The notes beneath the pieces were generated by a model. The model ran no database searches. It saw only the letters and a list, made by a program, of their open reading frames with translations, and was not told the origin of the DNA. Below, piece by piece: positions 44,898 through 55,719 of a DNA stretch of 64,000 bases. The stretch lies in contig OX419758.1 in assembly GCA_948567375.1 (NCBI GenBank), forward strand, positions 60,641,001 through 60,705,000, read 5' to 3'. Each line of letters starts with the position of its first letter. The first letter of the stretch is position 1. Source of the DNA: Lunularia cruciata. Taxonomy: Eukaryota; Streptophyta; Marchantiopsida; Lunulariales; Lunulariaceae. The translations under genes and the position numbers were made by a program.

Positions 44898-46440
44898 ATG
44901 GATGCACCGGGAGTACAATTTCCCGCACCTAGCTTTCCATTTCTAAATCCATTCCACATCAAGGTTATGTACATCTAGCGTGAGCAAATGAGGGTATTGC
45001 TAGTTTATCACTTTGGCACAGAATTCATGGATAGGGTGATGAACTCACCAAACCCAATGATTCTACCTGTGGTGATATATGACAAAGAGTGGGATTTGAC
45101 AATCTACATTCTATTATGATAATATGGATGTGAATGTCCCAAATCCTCTCCCTTTCAACTTTCAAGTAGAAATCCGTTATGTAGTGAGACCAAAAGTGAT
45201 GTTTAGAGATTTTGTGATTAGGAATTTTGGTGAGGAGTATTATCAACGAGTGATAGCTTCGGAGGTCCCAATGGTAGTTCCGATAGTTTGTGTGCCGTCC
45301 AAAGTGATCATATTGACTCTGTATTGAAGTAGACATTAGCAATTGAGTGGTACATGAACCATGGATCCGCAATTGCAAGAGTTGGTGCAAGGAATGCAAG
45401 GGATGTTGAATGAATTTTGAGAAATTAAGATGACCATGGAGACATTACAAAGTCAAGTGCAAATCCTCAAGAACAATCAAGCCATGCAAGAAGAAGAGCC
45501 GTCTCAAAACCTAGTACCTGCAACGAAAGTACTTGGAGAGGCACTTGTGCCTACAAACCCTATCAACGATGAAGCCACATTGCTACTCCGGATGAAGAAG
45601 ACCTGCAATATCGAGCCTTACAAGGGGTAGCGTATGATGAGAGTAGTGGAGAATTGGATCTCGAGAATGAATTGATATTTCCAATTGTTTTCAACAGAGA
45701 TCACGGAGCATGTTGCAGGCGTGTTTGCATGTGGGTACTTGACCAATAAAGCCCTCACATGGTATGATGCTTTGGAACAATCCCTGTTGGCGGAGAGAAG
45801 GGAAGTCACATGGACAGCAATGCAAGAAGGATTGCTGAAGAATTTCCAATCGGGGGATTCTGTGCAGATGGCTCGAACCCGACTATGGAGATTGAAACAT
45901 AAGAATAGCGTATAGGAGTATGTGGAGGCATTTTTGGATCTTCAAGTTGCAATAACCAATATGAGTCCAACAGATACTCTTGACAATTTCAAATGAGGGT
46001 TAAAGGAGCGGATTCGCCAAGAAGTCATGGTGCAAAACCCTTGCACAATATTTGAAGCCATTGCTTGTGCGCAGAGAATAGCAAGAGTATTGGGTGGAGG
46101 TGAAGGAGTAGTTCTACCTCAACATTATCAGGCAGAAATGCCACATATGGATGGACCAGTACCGATGGAGTTAGGCAACCTTCGATTTCAAGATTGAGGA
46201 GCACGACCGCTTCAAGGGAAGCGTGGACAGGTAGAAGAACAAAGAGATGGAGTCCCACAAGGAGAAGGAACTCAAGGAGAACAATGCCGTTGTTATAATT
46301 GTGGCCGTATTGGGCACATATCTACCAACTATTGCACTCATTTCCCTAAAGGCCCTCGGCCTTTGTACAAGCGATCTTTGAACAAGATGGAGAGGCGCAT
46401 TGAAGAAGAGGAGGTGGAAATCACTTCGAAAAACAAAGAT
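44898..46440 (+). pseudogene. Chromovirus gag (capsid/nucleocapsid), stop-interrupted
   Basis: Open pieces read MDPQLQELVQGMQGML (45361 on), WISRMN (45657-45674), KALTWYDALEQS, EYVEAFLDLQVAITNMSP and GLKERIRQEV, which is the order of a retrotransposon gag domain. A zinc knuckle follows at 46284-46328: CYNCGRIGHISTNYC. The spacing between its His and last Cys is five residues, not the usual four. At least six in-frame stops interrupt the sequence (for example at 45418, 45628, 45673 and 45913). The segment 44898-45350 upstream is coding-like but its family is unclear. Confidence 0.8.
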
Positions 46441-48360
46441 TGCTAGTAAATGTACCTCGCGGTCTTACTGGCTCAATAAGGAAGAAGAGAAGCAAGGGAA
46501 AGAAGAAGACTAATGCTCAAAGATCCCGAAAGGCAACCTCACAATTGATTGTTGTGAATGGAGTACTAGAAGGCAATCAAGTGAAAGTATTAATCGATCC
46601 GAGAGCAACAGAGAATTTCTTATCTTGCTCTGTTGCAATAAGATTGGGAATGGATCTAGAGAGGGATAGGAGTGAAGAAGTAGAGTTGCCTAATGGGCAA
46701 ACAAAGAGGATTGAATCACTACGTAGACGGGTAACACTCTCTATAAGAGAATATCAAGAAGCAATTGAGTGGCGAGTGATACAATTAGCTTGTTATGATG
46801 CAATCTTAGGCATGCCATGGATGGAGCATTACAACCCTATGGTAGATTGGAGGAAGAAAGTAGTGAGAACCCACCAATGGTCAATCATTGGGGTTAAAGA
46901 AAAATCACCCAAGCAGGATCTGCCTCTATATGTCATAGGGACGGCAATTGTCTGTAAGACCGATAGATGTTTCATGGGTCTAATAAGAGAAGTCCAGAGT
47001 GCACAACTCGATGGACAAGTTCCTGAGAAATTGAAGGCTGTGGTAGATGAATTTCAAGATGTCTTTCCCAATGATCTACCCTCAGGATTACCACCAAAAA
47101 GGAGAGTAGATCATAAAATTGAGACACTCCCGGGGAAGACACCTCCTTGTAAGGCCCCATATCGCCTATCACCTCATGAGTTGGAGGAGTGTAAGACTCA
47201 AATTGAGGAGATGCTGCAGAAGGGGTTCATCCAACCTAGCATATCACCATACATAGCTCTTGTCTTGTTTGTGAAGAAGAAGGATGGTACAATGCGCATG
47301 TGCATTGACTATCGAGGTCTCAATCAGCAAATGATGAAGAACAAATATCCCTTACCTCGCATGGATGACCTATTTGATCAACTCCACGGAGCGAGATACT
47401 TCACCAAATTAGACTTGCGGAGCGGTTACAATCAAATCCAAATTGCAGAGGAGGATGTGTACAAAACTGCCTTTCAAACCAAGTATGGCCACTTTGAGTA
47501 TCTTGTGATGCCTTTTGGCTTCACCAATGCACTTGCCACTTTCATGAGTCTAATGAATGACATATTTTGTCCATACTTGGATAAGTTTGTTATTGTCTTC
47601 TTGGATGATATCTTAGTATACAGTAGCACAATGACGGAACACAAACAACATCTACGAGAAGTCCTCTAGATTCTAAAACAGAATTGATTGTACGCCAAAA
47701 TCTCAAAGTGCGAGTTTGGCAAGTCTGAAGTAGACTACTTGGGGCATAGAGTAAGTTCAAAGAACATTCAAGTATTGACAGATAAAATAAAGGTCATTCA
47801 AAAATGGTGTGCCCTAGAAGATCAGACTCAACTCAAGAGCTTCTTGGGGTTGATGGGATTCTATCATAGATTTGTCAAAGACTTCTCCAAGGTTACACAA
47901 CCTTTAACGACACTACTTGGCAAGGGGAAGAAGTGGACATGGGGAACCGCACAAGAGTTGGCCTTTCAAGAATTGAAAGCCGTCTTGCTACATGCACCAA
48001 TCTTGAAGTGGTATGACCCAAAACAACCAATCAAGTTGGCTACAAATGCATCAGGCATAGCAATAGGAGCAGTCCTACAACAAGAGTGGCATGATAGATG
48101 GCATCCAATTGCATATTTCTCTTAAAAGTTGTTACCGGTAGAGCGCAACTACCATACCACCAAACGAGATGAGCTGGCCATTGTTCTAGCAACCAAGTGT
48201 TGGAAGCACTATTTGGGCGAGAAGGCATTTGTAGTAGAGATAGACCACAAACCTCTAGTCTACCTCAAGACGCAGAAGGATCCATCTCGTTGCCAAATTT
48301 GGTGGGCAAGTGGCGACAACGCTTCAACGCTTCAACATGTTAATCACCTACGTGGAAGGT
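46440..48360 (+). pseudogene. Chromovirus protease, reverse transcriptase and RNase H
   Basis: The longest open piece is 46440-47669. Protease: [13 protein letters not shown], where the active-site Asp-Ser/Thr-Gly has become Asp-Pro-Arg, then AILGMPWM. Reverse transcriptase: [39 protein letters not shown] and the catalytic [12 protein letters not shown], apparently intact. Two stops follow at 47667-47688, then LYAKISKCEFGKSEVDYLGH and FLGLMGFYHRFV (thumb and connection). RNase H: KLATNASGIAIGAVLQQ has Asn for the first catalytic Asp; HTTKRDELAIV is present. A frameshift near 48300 coincides with a doubled 8-bp AACGCTTC. Confidence 0.95.
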
Positions 48361-49860
48361 AAGAAGCAACTTGCAGATGCATTCACCTGCATGCAAATGG
48401 CAAACAACTTGGTGGCAGAGGTTAAGATTAACCTTGAATTCTGGCCAAAGATTCTGGCTGCTAAAAAAACTGACCCGCAGATTGTAGAAGCGCAATCATC
48501 CAAAGGCATCACCAACACCCAAGGACTCACCTTTCATGATGGTAAATTATGGATCCCAAATGTCCCTGAATTACACACCACCATTCTAGCGGAATGTCAT
48601 CATTTGGCCATTGCAGGTCATGTCGGAGTGGATAAGACCTTGGATGCACTCCAACGCCATTACTATTGGCCCAAGATGAGCAACAATGTGATGGACTACG
48701 TGCGTAGCTGCCTACTTTGTCAACAAAACAAAGCCTCCAATCAAACTCATGCAAGACTCCTTCAACCTCTCCCCATGCCTACCCAACGTTGGGAACAAGT
48801 GAGTATGGATCTCGTCTGTGAATTACCCAAGACCACCTCAGGGTTTGACTCCATCGTGGTCTTTGTGGACCGGCTCAGCAAAATGATTCATGTACGCCCT
48901 ACCACCAAGGATGAGACCGATCCACAACTAGCTCCATTATACTTAGATGCAGTCTTCTCTCACCATGGCCTGTCTAGAGTACTTATCATCGATAGAAACA
49001 CTCAATTCACCAATTTGTTTTGGCAAACACTCTTTGGTTTCTTCAAAACCAAGTTGGCCATGTCCACAACTTATCACCCACAAACAAATGGCCAAACAGA
49101 GTGGGCTAATCGCACGATTGAAGACATGTTACGCGGCTTCACCTTAGAAGAGCAAGAGAGGTAGGAATTTGCTTATAACAATTCAGTGAATACATCCACC
49201 TAGGTCACTCTGTTCTTCCTCATGTATGGTGAGCATCCCTTTACACCTTCTAGCTTGATGAAGATCCGTCCAATGGCTACCAAGGTTGATGCGGTCCACA
49301 CATTTGTTTCTCGAATCCAACACGGTGTGGAGAGCGCCAAGCATAGATTACAAAATTGCACAAAATCAACAGAAGCAATATGCTGATGCACACCATAAGC
49401 ACATGGAGTTCAATGTTGGGGATCAAGTGTGGCTATCGACAACCAACCTCACATTAGGTGGACCTCGTAAGCTTAGACCTCATTTTATTGGGCCTTTCTC
49501 AATTCTTCGTTGCATCGGCGCTGTGGCCTATCACCTTGAGCTACCACCACACATGAAGATCCATCATGTGTTCCATGTTTCCCTTCTATGCAGATATGCT
49601 CCCCAATCAGGCCAGGGTCATTCCACACAAGACATTCGACCGTGTCCGACACTCATTGATGGCACAAAAGAATATGAAGTGGAGTGTATTCTCCAAAAAT
49701 GCATGCGTGGTACTCGCCATCCGTGGGTGGAATATCTCATACAATGGAAAGGTTACCCCCTCTATGAAGCAACATGGGAGCCCGCTGCCAATTTGACATA
49801 TGCACCAATGTTGGTGAAAGCATTTGAGCAACCATTGCACAACGAGTACGTTGCGTCTTA
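48310..49860 (+). pseudogene. Chromovirus integrase with C-terminal chromodomain
   Basis: Open pieces are 48310-49164 and 49286-49861. The HHCC zinc-binding site is CHHLAIAGHVGVDKTL followed by CLLCQQNK. The DDE core is visible: SMDLVCELP (first Asp), VLIIDRNTQF (second Asp) and HPQTNGQTEWANRTIEDML (Glu). Stops at about 49162 and 49201 and a frameshift near 49350 break the frame. The second piece begins the integrase C-terminal fold (FNVGDQVWLST, LRPHFIGPFSIL, AYHLELPPHMKIHHVFHVS) and ends with a chromodomain: YEVECIL, HPWVEYLIQWKGYP, ATWEPAANL (49672-49800), with the aromatic cage positions largely present. Confidence 0.95.
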
Positions 49861-49872
49861 AAAGGAGGGAGG
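49860..49872 (+). other. Polypurine tract
   Basis: AAAAGGAGGGAGG lies two bases before the 3' LTR, immediately after the integrase stop codon. It primes plus-strand DNA synthesis in LTR retrotransposons. Confidence 0.85.
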
Positions 49873-49874
49873 TC

Positions 49875-50062
49875 TGTAATACCACAAGCTAGCCATATGA
49901 TCTAGATGTGAAATTTGGTTTGGTAACATCTAGAATGATGTTATACATGATGGTCAAAATAGATCAGATAGAAGTATCACCAAAAGAGTACTTCTACTAA
50001 TAGAGCAAAAACCAAATGTTGAGTGTGTAATCTGTGTTTTCTCCCTTCTCTTGTCCTCGGAG
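49875..50062 (+). repeat. 3' LTR (188 bp, lacks terminal 7 bp)
   Basis: Identical to 44563-44750. The expected terminal TATTACA is replaced by GAATATC of flanking sequence. Confidence 0.95.
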
Positions 50063-50879
50063 GAATATCCTTGTTACATAACCTATGGTCACTAAAGCAG
50101 ATTTTAAATAGATAAAATAAATTAGATATAATGCTCTAGAGTTCTTCAAATTATAAAACATAAAATTTTGCATTGCTAATTTTCAATTTTTATTCTAATT
50201 CATTTCTAGCAAGTAAAGAAATGAATTAATATACACAAGATAAAATTGCTATTTTCATACTCTTTATTTTACTAGAAATTCAGCTTCTATTTTAATGGAA
50301 TAGTTTCTCCAGGTTGGGAAGCTACTCCTCTATAAGTATAGGCATTATGATGGCTCCTTTTGCAGCTATTTTTAGTTGATATATTAGGACTTTACATTTC
50401 ATTTGTCTTATTTGATGGAGTTTTAGTTTGTTGTTTTGAGGACAAGAAGCAACATTTTTTAGACCAAGATATCCAATTATTAAAATGGCAAGTAGAAGTA
50501 CATGTTTTAACTCAATCTTTATATACAGTTCTATAGATATACTAAATTATTTAACTAGGTACATTTGTTATTTTGAACATTTATAGCAGTAGTATTATTA
50601 CAGAATTAGTTAAACAAAGAAACAAGGATCAAAAGTCTTTGCCTAGTAAACAATTTTTCCCAAAAGACTACTAGACCTCTCATGTTTCTGCCTGAAACAA
50701 AAAAAAAAAAGTATGGTTTTTCCTTAAAGTTAGCAGATCATAGTGAAATGGTCTGCTACCATTACCTACTTTTCACGCAGGAATCTGTACTAATTAAAAC
50801 TCCACTTATAGTACATGCACCTATTGCAATTACATATTTTTGTTTAGGGCATTTGCTCGTATAGTCTAACTAAAGAAGA
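50063..50879. other. AT-rich flank, no gene
   Basis: No recognised element. An ORF of 60 codons at 50682-50864 is preceded by an A-run and is not supported as a gene. Confidence 0.5.
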
Positions 50880-51338
50880 GCCATTTTCAAAGTAACAATA
50901 CCAATTGTTACAAAGAAGGTGACCGCATAGAACAAACAAAGGATAGGAAGACCGATCAAGCCGTACAAGGGAGAGAGAAAAAGGTAGAATGGGGCTAAGC
51001 CCCAATAGAGTATATATGGGAAATCTGCCCTACCGCACTTAAGATATCCAAGCTATGCAAGTCATACGGTCTACGTACAATTGGAGCATCCAAAGAAACA
51101 TCACCTAATGTGATTGCTCTCTTATGGATTGCACCGGCCACTAGTCTCTATGGGCAATGGACACATGCTCTCTAAAATATGCTACAAAGTAAGAGTGAGA
51201 AACCCCCTAGTGCCTAACATGATAAGCTCTTGTGCACTCCCTAACAAACGTGTCAAATGCGACATCCATCACTTCATATAACTCCAAGGCTAGAGGAACA
51301 AAGAGTTGACCTCACTGCATACCCCTATGCTTGGAGAC
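50880..51338 (-). pseudogene. R2-like LINE, extreme C-terminus and 3' UTR
   Basis: Continues the LINE on the other side of the nested LTR. The minus strand reads LFVPLALELYEVMDVAFDTF (51306-51247), then SYFVAYFREHVSIA, matching the C-terminal tail seen in the 39-kb copy (EIFGHLHHHFDNLL). The 3' UTR (51070-50930) contains the hairpin GGGGCTTAGCCCC at about 50992-51004 and is shared with 70-240 on the plus strand. Confidence 0.65.
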
Positions 51339-52080
51339 TATAACACTCCGAGGACAAGAGAAGAGAGAAAAACACAGATTGCACACTCAAACATTCGATG
51401 CCCCAAAGGAGCACCTTCTCTTTATTATATAGGCAAAGAGGATCTCCTCCAAGGAAGCTCCACCATAGGATTAGGGACATAGATAGGTGACATGTCAGCA
51501 AGCTCCACCGTTGGATTACTTACTTGGATGGGTGACATGTCTGGTCTAGGTCCTATCTGGTTGGTCAAACAAGCTTTGACCGGAAGGAATCTTTTAGTGA
51601 ATCTTCTTGTAGGAATCTCAAAATCACATGAGTAAGGTACCGTTGGAAAGTTCTTGACAAGACAAAGCAGGGGAGGAGGGAAGGCCAACCTTTGCTCCTT
51701 GTTGGGGGGGGGGTTTGCATATTTTTGAGGCCTAATTCATCCGTTCAGGCCTCCGAAATTGCCTTCAAAGATTTTAGGCATATTTCAGTTCTTACTCTAT
51801 TAGTAGAAGTCCCTTTTGGTGATACCTCTTTCTAATCTGTTTAGTCCATCATGTGTAACATCCTTCCAGATGTTACCAAACCAATTCTCACCTTTAAATC
51901 ATATGTCTAGCTATTGGTTCTAAGGTTCTCAAGTCTATTTTGGTTTTTGCCCTATTAGTAGAAGTACTCTTTTGGTGATACTTCTATCTGATATATTTTG
52001 ACCATCATGTATAACATCATTCTAGATGTTACCAAACCAAATTTCACATCTAGATCATATGGCTAACTCTTGGTATTACA
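51339..52080 (-). mobile_element. Nested solo LTR (about 742 bp), chromovirus family
   Basis: On the minus strand it runs from TGTAATACCAAGAGTTAGCC (52080) to GGAGTGTTATA (51339) and matches the 753-bp LTR at 42709-43461 throughout, including the internal duplication and a G-run corresponding to its C-runs. Flanks GAGAC (left) and AAGAC (right) are a plausible decayed 5-bp target-site duplication. It splits the LINE coding region. Confidence 0.85.
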
Positions 52081-54870
52081 AAGACCTTGCAACCTGTTGC
52101 TGCACTTGCTGCCTATCCAAGGGGATGGATAATCACTCCCTCTACATCTGTATCTCGTGTAGGGTCCGTAACCACGACATCCGCTATTGTTACCTGATCA
52201 TCTCGGACCAAGTATAAGTCTGCCTTGACACATGTTTGCAAAGCATACAAACGCTCCTTCCAAGCCAAGTATCAACTCTCTTGTGCCATAGCAAACACTA
52301 TGTCCCTAATAGCATCATGGGTAGCTATCTTCTATCCTCCAAAAGGACAACGTGTCATGTTGACCATTTTTGCATCTAGTGTAGAACCACACTCACAAGT
52401 GAGTAATGAAGATGCATATAGGTGGACCAAACCTAGGTGAAATCTCATTGTTGTAGAGAAAGTAGCTAGTGTGAGTCGGAATGCCCTAATGCATGGTTGA
52501 GCTAGGATCCAAGAGCTCACACCTTTGCCAGAGTAAGAGCAAAGATGTGCTCTAGTAGCTTGAGGAATGGTTGAGTCAACTAAGAGAGAATGTAGTGTAT
52601 GCTACCATTGTTGCTCCATCAAGGAAGACTATAAACCTCTAGTCCAATCTGATGATAGTGAAGCAAAAGATGGAAGGTCCTTGCGTGCCTATGAGGATAG
52701 ACCATATCTCATTTGCTGCAATAACATCTGGATATAAAATGGTCCTTCCTCTACCTTTGTCACATAAGTCTCCAAAATTGACCTATCAACAACCACAAAA
52801 CAAGAGGAAAGTATGGGTGCCAAGAGAGCCCAACTACTCAAAAATTCTATAGGTGCCTCTCCTTGATAGATAGCAAGCCAACCCCTCCACACAAGATTGG
52901 TAGAGATGCCTATCTATGTGCCAAATCTCTTGTCACACATTGAAATGTCCCTGGTCAAATAATATCACCAAACACTCCCATAATCCTCCTATCAAAGGTT
53001 CTCAAATGTGATAGGAAGGTCAAGGAAGGGGGAATTGTGTGGGGGAGGTAAGTTGGTTGATGAATAACACTAGAGAAGAGTATACCAAATGCCACCTACG
53101 GATCTCATAGTAACAGAAGGTCATCCACATGGAGAACATCCTCTGCAAGTGTAGCGTCTAAGAAGCATGTGACAAAATCCTCGGATCTTATTGGCACTCC
53201 AATAACACATAGTCCATCTGTATATGTGATACAATCCTCTAGAAGCTCAAGGTGAGGAGGGATACCTAAAGAGGACTATACCCTGCACTTTGATACCTTG
53301 ACTCTCAAGCCTACTAGATGTAGCTTGGTTGTCAAGTGGTCAAAGGCCTTCCTAATCTGATCTACAAAGCCCACAATGTGCGCATCATTTGCCAAGGAGA
53401 GAAACACACAACCTAGCATGGCCAAAGTAGTAAATAAGAGAGCTCTAAAGTGAGCCATGGAAAATAAGGGTCCCCTTAAAGATCTCCCTAACATGTATCA
53501 ATAGTTGACTCCAAGACGATGACTCCTTCTTGTGAACAACCATGCTGGTAGTAAAGGGAAGAGAGCCATAAAAAGACCGCAAAAAAGAAATAAGACTCGC
53601 CAAGGATCCACCAGCCTCCTTAAGCTCTCAAAAGATGGATGCTTATAAGATGTTATTAAAAGCATTCTCAACATCTGCTTGTAGGATGATCTACTTCGGA
53701 TGGATATCTAGGAGTACCCTAATGCCTAGAGATATAGCCTCATCTTTCAAATGTAGCTACTCCAAACTCATATGGATTAAGGTGTTGTTGAAATTGAAAA
53801 CAATGCTGAAGGACAATGATCAGCTAACCAAATGCACAAAGACTTCTCCAATAGGAATTGGTCTAATGCTCCTAGTGTCCTTCTCCATCGCGACAAGTTG
53901 ACTAGCACCTAACACCCGACTAATAGACATAGCAATGTCTCATCTTGCTACTGTTGCAACCACTTGAAACAACTCAATAAAACCACTAGAAGTATCATCT
54001 ACCTAAAAGCAATCTCTAAGATGCTCATATACCATCCTTGACAAGCCTCCTAAGGAAAGGCAAGAGGCAATGCACAATGCTTTTGCAAAAAGTGACCTAT
54101 CAAGACATAAAGGCTATTTAGGCTGATAATTTAAGACCTCTAGTGGTAATCCCTCTCCTACCATAGGATATAGTGATCATAGGGAAAAGATAGTCTCATC
54201 AGTAGGACTAGCCATAGATAAAGGGTTTAGTGCTCATGCTACTCTACTAAACTCTCCCACTTGACCAATGTCCTACACCATCATAATCGAGTGTACTCTG
54301 TGATATCATGTTTCAAAACCTATCTCCTAAAATAGGCAACCCTAACATACTCCTCCTATTGGGCCGCCCAATCCCTTGCTCAAAAATGACAATATCTAGC
54401 AACCACCTCTCTATGCCCCGCATGTCCTCCTCTAACATAACAAAGACACAATCAAGGGAGTAGGAGGAATAGGAACCATGCTAACTCGTCCAAGTGACCA
54501 TGTGCCAAACGATCAATGGTGGGCAAAAAGCCTATCTAACCTCATCATGGAGTGTACGGGATAGCCTATGGAATAGACATGTACATGGAAAACTAGTCTT
54601 GAATAACCCCAAAATGTAACCCGCTTGAGAAGCTAACCACTCCCACAACTTGATCAATATCCTTGGAGTGGTCAACGAAGTGATAGTGGAAGTGTGCATA
54701 ATCTCAAATGTCATTGTTGTCAATGTGATCGCTTACCTCACATGCACATCCCAAGTGGTCCAATCATAGTCCTTGTGCATCCTTCCTATGTGTGTCCTTA
54801 CCCCTTGCAAGACAAAGCGTTGATGACACACCAAACATGGTGTATCTCGAGCCGCTCTAACCAACCCCGT
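52081..54870 (-). pseudogene. R2-like LINE: zinc finger, reverse transcriptase, CCHC and endonuclease motifs
   Basis: Read on the minus strand from 54870 downward. A C2H2 finger, CLVCHQRFVLQGVRTHIGRM followed by H (54836-54770 region), precedes HKDYDWTTWDVHV. The reverse transcriptase follows with QADVENAFNNI (53683-53641), then RGPLFSMAHFRALL and VFLSLANDAHIVGFVDQIRK (53470-53370), where family members have ADD and this copy has AND. Next come KAFDHLTTKLHLVGLRVKVS, GVPIRSEDFV and FDRRIMGVFGDI. Then a Cys-x-Cys knuckle (CECGSTLDAKMVNMTRC, 52402-52338) leads to HDAIRDIVFAMAQES and ADLYLVRDDQVTIADVVVTD (52222-52163), resembling the PD-(D/E)XK endonuclease of site-specific LINEs. Stops throughout; the C-terminus resumes at 51338 beyond the nested LTR. 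Confidence 0.75.
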
Positions 54871-55250
54871 ATGTGAAAATGTAACTATGGTTAGCACAAG
54901 AATAATGATAATAACACATGATACTCATTTCTATATCTCCTTCTGTTTTGCAAAATCACATCCCCTCACATCCTAACTTACATGGGAAAATATAATTTCA
55001 AATCCTTATAAGTATAATCTCTCATAATTTCAATTTCCTATTACAAAATTTTTAAACTAAATTCTCATGGAAAGTTCAATCATAACAATTAAATTAAATT
55101 AAAAATAAAAATTCACAACCATCATTTTCAAAATGCAATGATCGCTCTAACCGTAAACAACCTAAAAATCTCTAGTTTTTAATCAATTCGCCTTAGTATT
55201 CTATTTAGGAACCAATGAAACCGAATCTACTATTCACTCAAATATTATAC
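54871..55250. other. AT-rich spacer, no gene
   Basis: Boundary between the LINE and the right-hand genic island. No coding features. Confidence 0.5.
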
Positions 55251-55274
55251 GCTAGGGAGCCCTCAGATCTTCTC

Positions 55275-55719
55275 TCATGTCTCTTCCTTTCCTCTCCTCT
55301 CCCGTCTCCACGCTCTCCCGAGCTCCACGCGCATGAGGAGAAAGGATCGAAATGGGGCTGATGGCAACTGCGTGTGACTTTCCGTTACGTGGTTCCTTCG
55401 GAAACGTCGTCCGTTCTTCATTATGTTTTTCTGTCACTTGTGAACAGAGGAACAAAGAATGGAGTGGTTTTGATGGAATTGCCTGCTACCACTGTCAAGA
55501 GCCAGTGGAGTGGAATTCGCAGTACGTTGGAGAAAACTGCCCTTCTGTTGCTTCTCCTGAAGCTGTTCCTTTTAAAATGAGGAGCCTTAAAGACGAGGAA
55601 TGCGATCTCACGAGGGGAAGTGAACTCTGTTTGAGTTCGTGCGATGTAGTTCGATAGAGGAAAAAATTGTTCTGAGTTGATTGAAATTGAGGAATTTAGG
55701 ATTGTGAAAGGCGGAAGGA
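55275..55719 (+). promoter_or_regulatory. Likely promoter and 5' leader of the 5'-nucleotidase gene
   Basis: A C/T-rich patch (TCTCTTCCTTTCCTCTCCTC and following, 55276-55320) of the kind found near plant core promoters precedes the gene, and CpG frequency rises here. An ATG-initiated 101-codon ORF (55352-55657) lies in the presumed leader; it matches nothing known and could be an upstream ORF. No clear TATA box was identified. Confidence 0.35.

Larger units (their letters stand above)
44563..50062 (+). mobile_element. Full-length Ty3/gypsy chromovirus, inactivated
   Basis: A complete structure in order: 5' LTR (44563-44757), primer-binding site (from 44759), gag (about 44898-46440), protease, reverse transcriptase and RNase H (46440-48360), integrase with chromodomain (48310-49860), polypurine tract (49860-49872), 3' LTR (49875-50062). 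Chromoviruses insert DNA copies through an RNA intermediate, and their chromodomain can guide insertion to heterochromatin. The two LTRs are identical over 188 bp, yet gag and pol have many stops and frameshifts, and the protease and RNase H lack key residues. The 3' LTR lacks its last 7 bp. I found no clear target-site duplication. Confidence 0.95.

Noticed and set aside
55352-55657. 101-codon ATG ORF considered as first exon of the nucleotidase
   Set aside because: No in-phase donor linking it to the gene; kept only as a possible upstream ORF in the leader.
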